Below, piece after piece: positions 1 through 5,508 of a stretch of DNA of 6,671 bases. Numbering within the stretch: the first letter of the stretch is position 1; every line of letters begins with the position of its first letter. Location: assembly GCA_014523625.1 (NCBI GenBank), contig JAATVP010000235.1:1-6671 (forward strand). Direction: 5' to 3'. Source of the DNA: Nitrososphaerales archaeon TH5896. Its GTDB lineage: Archaea > Thermoproteota > Nitrososphaeria > Nitrososphaerales > Nitrososphaeraceae. Position numbers and translations under genes: made by a program. The notes under the pieces are model-generated. The model saw only the letters and a list, made by a program, of their open reading frames with translations. It ran no database searches and was not told the DNA's origin.

Positions 1-1125
1 ATATTTATAGGTAGCAGAGAACCGGGATTTCTGGACTATAGAGGAAACAACTGGTCGCTAATACTTGGTGTAGGTACTGAAGATGCGTTTAGGAGCGTTT
101 CTTCGCTTAGAGCCCAGTTTATCATTGTAGCAGCCATCATATTGTCTATCTCTACTTTTCTGGTTTTCCTATTCGCAAGAAGCATCTCTAGACCAATTAT
201 AAAGCTAAAAGATGTTACAAATGAAGTAAGTAAAGGCAACCTTGGGATAAAGGTGGACATCCAAAAAAGTGGCGGTGATGAACTCAAACAACTGTCGTCA
301 AGCCTCGAAAACATGAGGCAGACCATATTATCGAGAACCCAGGAAGTCCTACGAGCAAATGAAGAGCTCAAAATAAAAGATAGGTTGAAAGACGAATTCA
401 TTAACGTAGCTGCTCACGAATTGCGTACTCCTATACAACCAATATTGGGACTATGTGAGGTTCTTCGTTCCAAAATCAGAAAAGGTAGTACGAGGAGTCC
501 AAAAAGCGAAGAAGAAGAGCAACTGTTAGATATCATAGTTAAGAATGCAAAGAGATTGCGAGGAATTGCTCAGGAGATATTGGATGTAACTCGAATCGAG
601 AGTAAGGGTTTTGACTTGAATCTGGAAACCTTCGATCTCGTCACATTATTATCTAACATTGTGACGGATACTCGAGAGCAGATAAGCAGACTTGAACGAA
701 ACATAAGTATCACGTTTGAGTTTGAAGGGAAACTCGAAAAAGAAACCAACGCAATTCTTGTGACTGCCGATAAGGATAAAATTACTCAGGTCATTTCTAA
801 CTTGTTAGGAAATGCTGTTAAATTTACGAAGAACGGAAGTATATCTGCTATTGTCAGCCTAAACAAAGAACGCGATGAGGTTATAATATGTATTAAAGAT
901 ACTGGTCAGGGTATCGATCCGAGTATTGTCCCCCATTTATTTACCAAATTTAGCTCTAAATCCTTTGAAGGGATTGGATTAGGATTATTTATCGCAAAAA
1001 ATATTGTTCAAGCTCATGGAGGACGGATATGGGCTGAAAATAATCCTGACGGTATAGGGGCTGTATTTTTCTTTACCTTGCCGATATCAAGATCCAAATC
1101 CTTTACAAATAATGACGTGGGTTGA
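1..1125 (+). CDS. Membrane sensor histidine kinase, C-terminal part (start lies left of the window)
   Basis: The frame is open from base 1, so this is the last 374 residues of a longer protein; a TTG at 142 is internal, not the start. In order (numbered from base 1): the end of an extracellular sensor region (1-37), a transmembrane helix (about 40-59, very hydrophobic, followed by ARSISRP), a HAMP linker (about 60-112), a short coiled coil, a HisKA dimerisation domain (about 128-200) with phospho-accepting His139 in AAHELRTPIQPI, and a HATPase domain. The ATPase has its N-box (NLLGNAVKF, Asn271), D-box (DTGQGI, Asp300) and G-box (GIGLGL, 324-329), so the kinase looks catalytically intact. It would sit in the cytoplasmic membrane, sense an external signal, autophosphorylate and pass phosphate to a response regulator. 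The signal cannot be read here. The only receiver protein in the window (2710-3135) is on the other strand beyond pyrE; pairing is possible but unproven. Confidence 0.95.
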   Translation: MFIGSREPGFLDYRGNNWSLILGVGTEDAFRSVSSLRAQFIIVAAIILSISTFLVFLFARSISRPIIKLKDVTNEVSKGNLGIKVDIQKSGGDELKQLSSSLENMRQTILSRTQEVLRANEELKIKDRLKDEFINVAAHELRTPIQPILGLCEVLRSKIRKGSTRSPKSEEEEQLLDIIVKNAKRLRGIAQEILDVTRIESKGFDLNLETFDLVTLLSNIVTDTREQISRLERNISITFEFEGKLEKETNAILVTADKDKITQVISNLLGNAVKFTKNGSISAIVSLNKERDEVIICIKDTGQGIDPSIVPHLFTKFSSKSFEGIGLGLFIAKNIVQAHGGRIWAENNPDGIGAVFFFTLPISRSKSFTNNDVG

Positions 1126-1711
1126 CGGGGTGCGAGACAAAATAATCTTTCGATCTAACAAATTAAGATTCGGCTTCAAATCCCCTTTAGGTTCATTTTT
1201 ATCCTCTCGCAAGAGAACTTAACCACTCTCGATTTGTGGTTAGCTAAGCTATTGTCACAATCAACGAGTTACCAATTAGTGAGCAGCGAGAGATCTAGCC
1301 CAAATTAAAGTCTTAACTGGATGGAACAAAAATAGTCATAGCAGAGATCGGCGGAGTATTATGAATAAAATATATCGGCTTGGCGTGAAGCGTCGATTAG
1401 TCAAAGGGATTGGACAGATTTGTTGTGTATGTGAATAAAAAAGGTTCTAGATTTGCCACACCAATAGCGCAATATCGGGACACAACTCTCATCAAGAGTC
1501 ACAATCTACGAAAATATTTGATTTTACGAGATTTTTCATCAATTCTATTAAATCACTGCGTACTTACCTTTACCTTAATCTCGAAAGGTCAAATGGTCGG
1601 TTTCTAGTAATTACAATATCATGGATTACCTGAGACAAGGAGTTATTCGGATGATTGTATCCCTTCTCCCTTGCTCTCCCATGATGTCGAATTGTAAATC
1701 AAAACACCGTA
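1126..1711. other. Intergenic region, about 590 bases, no convincing gene
   Basis: This gap lies between the 3' ends of two converging genes, the kinase (+) and pyrE (-). It holds two adjacent small inverted repeats: TCTC-GCAA-GAGA at 1204-1215 (a GNRA-type tetraloop if transcribed) and AACCAC/GTGGTT at 1221-1226 and 1236-1241, extendable by an A-U and a G-U pair. Plus-strand reading frames at 1361-1438 (25 codons, basic, ending ICCVCE) and 1410-1607 (65 codons from a TTG) lack family features and a clear promoter; I do not call them. No tRNA T-arm could be closed; a TTCAAAT at about 1175 is not flanked by pairing stems. A small structured RNA around 1200-1245 is possible but unsupported. Confidence 0.6.
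1192..1203 (+). terminator. Possible T-tract terminator of the histidine kinase
   Basis: A run of five T (1196-1200) in a pyrimidine-rich stretch lies about 70 bases after the kinase stop codon. Archaeal RNA polymerase often stops at such tracts without a hairpin. The run is short, so this is weak. Confidence 0.25.
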
Positions 1712-2302
1712 CTACTGGGTCTCTTTAAGTTTTTCATTAATATATTCCTTGAAGTCAGAGTGGTTGAAAATAGAGAAACACTTCACCTTATCCTTTACAG
1801 GATTCTGCGGAACCTCTCGGTCTATTACTAGTACGACTCCAGCTGTTGAGTAACCTTCATTTCTTACTGCCTCTATAGCAAGTATCACACTATTACCCTT
1901 AGTCATTACATCATCCACAACAACAACAGGATCAACCAGATACCCTTCTACTTTTTTTCCGCTTCCATGTGTTTTAACATTTCTTCTCACTATGAATTGC
2001 TTAATTCCCTCGGTACTGCTTCTCCTAATACTACCAATTATAATTGCAGTTGATATCGGAATAGCGCCCATTTCTAACCCACCCACTGATTTTGCGCTAA
2101 ATTCTCTAGCAATGATGTCGTATAGCAGTTCACCGACGAGAGTAGCTCCAACTGGATCTGCCAAAACCATTTTTAGATCATAATAGTAATAACTCCTCTC
2201 GCCACTTGATAGAATTATCGGCTGACTAGAGACTATTATACCATTTCTTTTGATTATCTCCATCAGCACTTTCCGTTTCAGTTGACTTTCTATAAGATTC
2301 AA
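1712..2302 (-). CDS. pyrE: Orotate phosphoribosyltransferase (PyrE)
   Basis: Cytoplasmic type I phosphoribosyltransferase that joins orotate to PRPP to form orotidine 5'-phosphate plus pyrophosphate, the fifth step of UMP synthesis. The 196 residues fit the single-domain family. Visible in order: the substrate-side segment LSSGERSYYYYDL (31-43), the GGLEMGAIPI loop (74-83), the flexible catalytic loop RRNVKTHGSGKK (106-117) with the Lys-x-His-Gly signature, and the PRPP-binding motif VVVVDDVMTKGNS (126-138) with the Asp-Asp pair 130-131. No OMP decarboxylase domain is fused. The reading starts at a TTG (2302-2300), giving a full N-terminal helix; an ATG at 2263-2261 would give 183 residues and is also compatible with the family. 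A stop lies in frame at 2341-2339. The TATA-like box at 2338-2345 would give a short leader before the TTG. No other pyrimidine gene is adjacent, so it appears to be transcribed alone. Confidence 0.93.
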   Translation of the reverse strand: MNLIESQLKRKVLMEIIKRNGIIVSSQPIILSSGERSYYYYDLKMVLADPVGATLVGELLYDIIAREFSAKSVGGLEMGAIPISTAIIIGSIRRSSTEGIKQFIVRRNVKTHGSGKKVEGYLVDPVVVVDDVMTKGNSVILAIEAVRNEGYSTAGVVLVIDREVPQNPVKDKVKCFSIFNHSDFKEYINEKLKETQ

Positions 2303-2335
2303 CCGATGGGTTCTCAGATAACGAACACGGACCTT

Positions 2336-2346
2336 TCTTTATAAGT
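2336..2346 (-). promoter_or_regulatory. TATA box of pyrE
   Basis: Read on the minus strand the sequence is CTTATAAAG, a good match to the archaeal TATA element. With initiation about 25 bases further on, the transcript would start near 2315 and carry a leader of roughly a dozen bases before the TTG at 2302. No Shine-Dalgarno site is seen. Assigned by sequence only. Confidence 0.55.
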
Positions 2347-2709
2347 GTAGTGGAATGAATTTTCGTTCAGTAGACACTTGTGATTTTTTGAGCGTGTATT
2401 CTACAATTTTTTTTGGAATTCCCTTTTAAAAATAGTCATGGCTTAGGGAATATCCATTGAGTTTGCCACACAGAAACTGAACCTTCGAAATCAAATGAAA
2501 TGTGTTTATAGTCCTTATGACGACCTTCTTCCGATTTCTGCACTAAGATGTTAAACGAAAGACAAGCAGTATAAAAAGTATATACATTTTCTTCCAGATA
2601 GGGTATTGTTAGTTATTTCAGTTGAATGGGGTCAGACAGATACCTTCACCGATGTTCTAGTGAATGCCTGCAACTGCTTAGTCGGCACAGAAAATACTTT
2701 GAGCAATAA
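2347..2709. other. Intergenic region between pyrE and the response regulator
   Basis: About 360 bases without a confident gene. On the plus strand AGTATAAAAAGTATATAC (2569-2586) is a strong TATA-like sequence. Some 40 bases beyond it an ATG at 2626 opens a 27-codon frame containing CSSEC that ends at 2709, directly against the stop of the response regulator. On the minus strand the same A5 run (2573-2577) reads as T5 and could end the response regulator transcript. Another short plus-strand frame (2355, 24 codons) is hydrophobic but has no proper promoter spacing. A T8 run at about 2407-2414 is on the plus strand. None of these is firm. Confidence 0.5.
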
Positions 2710-3135
2710 CTACTGTAATTCTGCCTGAATCCTTTTCACTAATTCCTCCGTGTCTATAGGTTTCTTAATAAAGCAATCTATTTCAATTTGAGGGAACAAT
2801 TCTCGTAATGATCGGTAGTACACTTCGAATGCAGTGATAAAACACACTTTGACTTTCTTGTCCTGCTTCTCCAATTCTTCATATAATTGAAATCCGTTCA
2901 TTTTTGGCATCTTGATATCAAGGAGCAGCAAACTATAGACACCCATTTTGAAATTAGCCAATGCTTCATCAGGATCGTTGAACGCATCGACTTTGTAGCC
3001 CTTACCTTCTAAACCCATTTTAAAGGTTATTGTCACATCTGGTTCATCATCCACTATGAGGATTCTTTTGCTTTCTGTAGGAACATTCGTGGACACTGCG
3101 GATGAAGAGGGTAAAGAAGAGGTCTCTTCCAGCAT
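2710..3135 (-). CDS. Stand-alone receiver-domain response regulator (CheY-like)
   Basis: A single receiver (REC) domain of about 120 residues behind a roughly 22-residue Ser/Thr-rich N-terminal tail. Numbered from the ATG at 3135, the acidic pair is Asp29-Asp30 (ILIVDDEPD), the phospho-accepting Asp73 lies in LLLLDIKMPKMNG, the switch Thr101 in CFITAFE and the conserved lysine is Lys125 in FIKKP; all residues for Mg-dependent phosphotransfer and switching are present. No DNA-binding or enzymatic output domain follows; the protein ends after the last helix. It therefore probably works as a phosphate shuttle or by protein-protein contact in the cytoplasm. A GTG two codons upstream (3141-3139) is an alternative start; both are close to the start site predicted from the TATA-like element. 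The histidine kinase at 1-1125 is a possible but unproven partner. Single receiver proteins of this kind are numerous in Nitrososphaeria. Confidence 0.92.
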   Translation of the reverse strand: MLEETSSLPSSSAVSTNVPTESKRILIVDDEPDVTITFKMGLEGKGYKVDAFNDPDEALANFKMGVYSLLLLDIKMPKMNGFQLYEELEKQDKKVKVCFITAFEVYYRSLRELFPQIEIDCFIKKPIDTEELVKRIQAELQ

Positions 3136-3141
3136 ATTCAC

Positions 3142-3424
3142 GTCAGTATTAATACAGTAGTTAGTCCAGGATAAATAAGTTTATGAAGTTCAAGTAATGG
3201 TTGACAAGCATCAACCCGTCAATAAAAAGAGCTTCCTTACGGGCCGCTACATAACAGTGCGATGAGCTCAAGAATTGACTTTGTGCTCATGGACATTATA
3301 TTGAACATACCATGATGAAATAAACTTGTTCGCCCAAGTGTTCACCCATGTGCTATGTTACGTCTCATGTCTGCTTTTCCTAGCCACTAAGGTCGTAGTG
3401 AAATGTTTCACAACAAAATAGTCA
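3142..3424. other. Intergenic region with a perfect 6-base dyad
   Basis: Apart from the response regulator promoter, this gap holds GTGAAA-TG-TTTCAC (3398-3411), a perfect inverted repeat 14 bases downstream of the stop of the winged-helix gene. No T-run follows it on the minus strand, so it is a poor terminator; it might be a protein-binding dyad. A 22-codon plus-strand frame at 3197-3265 (contains KKSFLTGRY) has no support beyond its start and stop. Confidence 0.4.
3169..3181 (-). promoter_or_regulatory. TATA-like element of the response regulator
   Basis: The minus strand reads ACTTATTTATCC here, an AT-rich box about 40 bases before the ATG at 3135. Initiation about 25 bases downstream would give a leader of about a dozen bases. 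No ribosome-binding site is evident. Confidence 0.4.
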
Positions 3425-4021
3425 TTATCTCTTTTCTGACTGAACTTCTCTACCTAAAACCAGTAGCAAATTGATACCGATCGCAGGAAATTTTCTCACC
3501 CCAAGTAAAAGTTCATTCACTAGCTCTTCTAATGGTTTCTCTTTAAATCTTGGACCAAGTTCCATTAACCATGACTTTGCCTTTTCAAATCCTTCCACCC
3601 TTTCGAGGACTCTGCGAAGATGCGTATGATTAGTAATTAATGGAATCAACGCATACAGGTACTCACTGATATATCGACTGCCTTGAACAGTAATAGAGTA
3701 AGACTCGTATTCTGTACCTGGGTAATAGGGCACGCCTCTTTGGAGCAAAGATGCTTGTTCCAACTCTTGTAACCTTGCAGATACATCAGCTAACTTCCTT
3801 GAAACGGGCCTTGCCGAAATCGGTATTACAGAAGAGACGTCCCCAATCAGAATCTTGATGGAATCGGGAAAAACAGTCCCACGAGATTGATCAGAGGAAT
3901 GAGTTTGAATCTGATTATTTGTATGCTGATGCTCTATACGAAAAAATCGTTCTTCTGATGCAAGGTAAATGAGTACAGCTGACTGAAGATCTGAGTACTT
4001 CGATGTTTGATAAGTTGTCAA
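3425..4021 (-). CDS. Probable winged-helix DNA-binding protein
   Basis: A 198-residue soluble protein; the exact family is not recognised. The N-terminus has a helix typical of winged-helix folds (DLQSAVLIYLASEERFF, 11-27). A polar, Gln/His/Ser-rich insert follows (about 28-52). Residues 72-95 (SRKLADVSARLQELEQASLLQR) look like the second and recognition helices, and YESYSITVQGSRYISEYL (105-122) looks like a beta wing running into a final helix, as in PadR/MarR/ArsR-like regulators. The C-terminal 75 residues are helical and may dimerise. It would act as a cytoplasmic transcription regulator; its target is unknown, though the divergent gene at 4369 is a natural candidate. The start is a TTG (4021-4019) just after an in-frame stop, preceded by the purine-rich GAAGGAAAGGTAG. 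An ATG at 4046-4044 opens a different frame that overlaps this N-terminus, so the true start is uncertain. Confidence 0.65.
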   Translation of the reverse strand: MTTYQTSKYSDLQSAVLIYLASEERFFRIEHQHTNNQIQTHSSDQSRGTVFPDSIKILIGDVSSVIPISARPVSRKLADVSARLQELEQASLLQRGVPYYPGTEYESYSITVQGSRYISEYLYALIPLITNHTHLRRVLERVEGFEKAKSWLMELGPRFKEKPLEELVNELLLGVRKFPAIGINLLLVLGREVQSEKR

Positions 4022-4062
4022 TATTATCTACCTTTCCTTCTCTCATATTATATTGAGGAGCT

Positions 4063-4077
4063 TTTTTTATATATGTC
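4063..4077 (-). promoter_or_regulatory. Strong TATA box of the winged-helix gene
   Basis: On the minus strand the sequence reads ACATATATAAAAAAAG, the clearest archaeal TATA element in the window. Initiation about 25 bases downstream falls near 4043-4046, which leaves a leader of about 22-25 bases before the TTG at 4021, or makes an ATG at 4046 leaderless. Confidence 0.6.
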
Positions 4078-4133
4078 GATCCTCTCCAAATCAAAAAATG
4101 AACTGAATGCATTCCTATTGATATGTGTGGTAA

Positions 4134-4256
4134 ATGACTAAACTTAATGTAGTGCCCATGCAGTATAAACAGTTGAGTGCGTTAATCAGGTCTCAATTAA
4201 AAAATGCCGCAATAAGTTACGTTTGTGGTATAATATTCCAGCGCATTACCCTATGA
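4134..4256 (+). CDS. Possible 40-residue small protein, unrecognised
   Basis: ATG to TGA, 40 codons, lying in the divergent region between the winged-helix gene and the secreted-protein gene. The product is basic with a helical middle (QYKQLSALIRSQLKNA) and a hydrophobic end (SYVCGIIF). No clear TATA box lies at the right distance and there is no strong Shine-Dalgarno site, only GTGGTAA directly before the ATG. I do not recognise it; an open frame of this length can occur by chance. Confidence 0.15.
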   Translation: MTKLNVVPMQYKQLSALIRSQLKNAAISYVCGIIFQRITL

Positions 4257-4321
4257 ATCTGCAATTCACCTTTGCCAGAAGTTTACCACATTTTTAAGCA
4301 ATACTTTCCCGTTTGGTTATG

Positions 4322-4349
4322 ATTCATAAATACACTTAATATTAATATC
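4322..4349 (+). promoter_or_regulatory. Promoter region of the secreted-protein gene
   Basis: Two AT-rich candidates: TTCATAAATAC (4322-4332), which would place the transcript start near 4353, and TTAATATTAATAT (4337-4349), which would make the message nearly leaderless at 4369. The upstream box fits better with the ribosome-binding site that follows. Confidence 0.45.
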
Positions 4350-4355
4350 TCTATT

Positions 4356-4361
4356 AAAGGA
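4356..4361 (+). promoter_or_regulatory. Ribosome-binding site deciding the start at 4369
   Basis: AAAGGA with seven bases before the ATG at 4369. It is one of few plausible Shine-Dalgarno sites in the window. It favours this ATG over the second in-frame ATG at 4417, which would place the signal peptide directly at the N-terminus. Confidence 0.5.
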
Positions 4362-4368
4362 TATAACA

Positions 4369-4800
4369 ATGGAAAAGGACCATATTTATGGAACTACGGG
4401 ATCTGACAGTATTTTGATGAAGGCTTATATCGTCGCAGCGTTCGTGCTACCTGCTACAGTTCTTGGACAAGAAGAACTCCCAAATGAGGTGACATGGCAA
4501 AAGACACAGACTTCAGCTCAGGACCTACTCCCTGGACACGAAGGTCACCAGGCTGCCATTGTATTGCCACCTAGAACAGATAACAGTGTGTGGGTTGGAG
4601 ATGTAACTTGGACTGCTAGTTTGACTAACCAAACAGCTTCACAATTCGGAGAATCATTGACAGCACAGTCTGGAGGAGAAGTGGCAATCACTTTGGTGAA
4701 GTCTGATACTGGAACTCCTGTGAACTCTGGAAGTACTGACTATGCTGGTAATGCGCTTGCATTACATACACTTAATGAGGATCCATTTACTGTAACTTAA
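4369..4800 (+). CDS. Secreted protein of unknown function, C-terminus cut by an apparent frameshift
   Basis: A 143-residue protein of no family I can name. Residues 17-33 (MKAYIVAAFVLPATVLG) form a signal peptide or membrane anchor, with a likely cleavage before QEELPNEV. The mature part is beta-rich and polar, with a HEGHQAAIVLPPR segment (57-69) and VWVGDVTWTASLTN (79-92) that resemble recurring secreted beta-sandwich-like proteins of soil ammonia-oxidising archaea (from memory, not searched). If the start is the ATG at 4369, 16 charged or polar residues precede the hydrophobic stretch; the ATG at 4417 gives a classical signal peptide. The reading ends abruptly after DPFTVT at a TAA (4798-4800), while the neighbouring frame continues with IVNAAAEELDN and an acidic tail to 4873. 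A one-base change would join them into TVTYIVNAAAEELDN, so the gene is probably frameshifted or affected by a read error. It is divergent from the winged-helix gene. Confidence 0.7.
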   Translation: MEKDHIYGTTGSDSILMKAYIVAAFVLPATVLGQEELPNEVTWQKTQTSAQDLLPGHEGHQAAIVLPPRTDNSVWVGDVTWTASLTNQTASQFGESLTAQSGGEVAITLVKSDTGTPVNSGSTDYAGNALALHTLNEDPFTVT

Positions 4801-4801
4801 T

Positions 4802-4873
4802 ATTGTAAACGCCGCTGCGGAAGAATTGGACAATGTTGTAGTAGAAGAGGATGAGGATGAAGAAGGGAGTTAA
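4802..4873 (+). pseudogene. Out-of-frame C-terminal tail of the secreted-protein gene
   Basis: In the +1 frame relative to the upstream gene, bases 4802-4870 read IVNAAAEELDNVVV followed by an acidic EEDEDEEGS end and a TAA at 4871-4873. This frame has no start codon at its beginning, but the composition is clearly protein-like and the acidic tail is a sensible end for an exported protein. Removing one A from the CTTAATATT at about 4796-4804 turns the stop into TAT and fuses both parts into a protein of about 167 residues. I read it as the detached end of the gene at 4369. Confidence 0.55.
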
Positions 4874-4938
4874 TGGCGGCCAAACTGACACCTATAGATA
4901 GGCATTATTCTGGTTTTCTGTCAGAATTCGCCTTGATA

Positions 4939-4943
4939 TTTTT
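4939..4943 (+). terminator. T-tract terminator candidate after the secreted-protein gene
   Basis: ATATTTTTCTTTG contains T5 followed by C and T3, about 65 bases after the end of the frameshifted tail. It is a fair match to hairpin-independent archaeal termination. Confidence 0.35.
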
Positions 4944-4987
4944 CTTTGAAAAACTGTGGTCTTCAAGAATACAGAATGCGCTCATTT

Positions 4988-5050
4988 GCTCCTGAAATTT
5001 GATTTAGCGTCATTTTCGGTTAGTGACTAAGCTTTTAGCTCCTGAATTTG
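4988..5050. repeat. Imperfect direct repeat before the small zinc-protein gene
   Basis: GCTCCTGAAATTTG (4988-5001) returns as GCTCCTGAATTTG (5038-5050), differing by one A, with starts 50 bases apart. The second copy directly abuts the TATA-like box of the small Cys/His-rich gene. A paired regulator site or a small duplication would both fit. Confidence 0.4.
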
Positions 5051-5064
5051 TTTTAATATAAACT
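5051..5064 (+). promoter_or_regulatory. TATA box of the small zinc-protein gene
   Basis: TTTTAATATAAACT is a good archaeal TATA element. Its centre lies about 40 bases before the ATG at 5097, which gives a leader of roughly 10-15 bases. Confidence 0.5.
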
Positions 5065-5096
5065 TTTATTTAGAATTACATTGTTATAGATATCGG

Positions 5097-5273
5097 ATGA
5101 GCGATCGCCGAGATCTTTCCCAGGGACAAAAGGAGTATATCGAGGCGGGGAGCGGCGCTGGAATGGCGACGTCTTCGAGAGCAGTTTGTGACTATTGTGA
5201 TGAAGGAAGACACAACGAATGCAATACTGAATCAAAGTGCTATTGTGCTAAGAATGGACACAGAATGCTCTGA
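5097..5273 (+). CDS. Small Cys/His-rich, probably zinc-binding protein (58 residues)
   Basis: The C-terminal half carries closely spaced metal ligands: Cys31-x2-Cys34, His39-x2-Cys42, Cys48-x-Cys50 and His55, within CDYCDEGRHNEC and CYCAKNGH. Seven Cys/His residues in 25 positions, with glycines and acidic residues between, is what a small zinc knuckle looks like and is unlikely by chance. The N-terminal 30 residues are polar and Gly/Ser-rich without clear fold. No membrane segment or signal peptide is present, so it should be cytoplasmic. The start at 5097 fits the TATA box at 5051-5064; an internal ATG at 5163 has a GGGGAG site ten bases ahead and would give 36 residues with all ligands kept. 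The region 5097-5165 is visibly richer in G and C than its surroundings. The 60-codon frame on the opposite strand (5053-5235) is its shadow. The function is unknown; nucleic-acid binding, protein contact or metal storage are all possible. Confidence 0.65.
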   Translation: MSDRRDLSQGQKEYIEAGSGAGMATSSRAVCDYCDEGRHNECNTESKCYCAKNGHRML

Positions 5274-5296
5274 GATTCATTGATATTGCAAACTTT

Positions 5297-5392
5297 ATGG
5301 CCAAGAAAATCTCTCCAAGATTCTCACAATCCTATCTCTTTTTGATCATCATCCTATCTTCAATAATTAGCTTGATATGTTCGGCCGAATAA
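5297..5392 (+). CDS. Small membrane peptide (31 residues), possibly a truncated two-helix protein
   Basis: ATG to TAA. The peptide has a basic N-terminus (MAKKISPRFSQ) and one strongly hydrophobic helix (YLFLIIILSSIISLIC, 13-28) ending in SAE, so it would either sit in the membrane or act as a signal peptide. Directly after the TAA (5390-5392) the same frame continues for 19 more codons: GEHNFP and then TIILLSIFLVVAH, a second hydrophobic segment, to a TAA at 5450-5452. Together they read as a helical hairpin of about 51 residues interrupted by one stop. It starts 23 bases after the zinc-protein stop and may share its transcript. No Shine-Dalgarno site is seen. It may be a real microprotein, a nonsense-mutated gene, or chance. 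Confidence 0.35.
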   Translation: MAKKISPRFSQSYLFLIIILSSIISLICSAE

Positions 5393-5477
5393 GGAGAACA
5401 TAATTTTCCTACAATCATATTACTCTCCATTTTCCTAGTAGTTGCCCATTAATTTGATCATAACGCCTTTGAAGATA

Positions 5478-5484
5478 TTTTTTT
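5478..5484 (+). terminator. T7 terminator candidate
   Basis: GATATTTTTTTGG carries seven T in a row, the best plus-strand T-tract downstream of the two small genes at 5097-5452 and ahead of the 16-base repeats. It fits a transcript end for these genes. Confidence 0.45.
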
Positions 5485-5508
5485 GGATTGGTGAAATAGA
5501 TAAATTAT

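Noticed and set aside
36..401. 121-codon minus-strand frame opposite the histidine kinase
   Set aside because: It lies fully antisense to the conserved HAMP and HisKA region and has no family features; shadow frame.
1165..1190. TTCAAAT resembling a tRNA T-loop
   Set aside because: The flanking bases do not form a T-stem, and no acceptor or anticodon arms could be found.
1361..1438. 25-codon plus-strand frame ending ICCVCE
   Set aside because: A GGAG lies four bases before the ATG, but the frame is very short and the Cys cluster alone is not enough.
1410..1607. 65-codon plus-strand frame with a TTG start
   Set aside because: No ribosome site, no promoter at the right distance, no recognisable motif; it lies in AT-rich gap DNA.
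1992..2183. 63-codon plus-strand frame opposite pyrE
   Set aside because: Antisense to the conserved PyrE core; its hydrophobic look comes from the complement of PyrE codons.
3398..3411. GTGAAA-TG-TTTCAC dyad as terminator of the winged-helix gene
   Set aside because: The loop of two bases is too small for a hairpin with all six pairs, and no T-run follows on the minus strand.
4873..4995. 40-codon frame whose ATG overlaps the TAA of the frameshifted tail (TAATG)
   Set aside because: The overlap is suggestive of coupling, but the product is unremarkable and the frame runs through a T5 terminator candidate.
5053..5235. 60-codon minus-strand frame
   Set aside because: Antisense to the Cys/His-rich 58-residue gene, which has clearer motifs and promoter.
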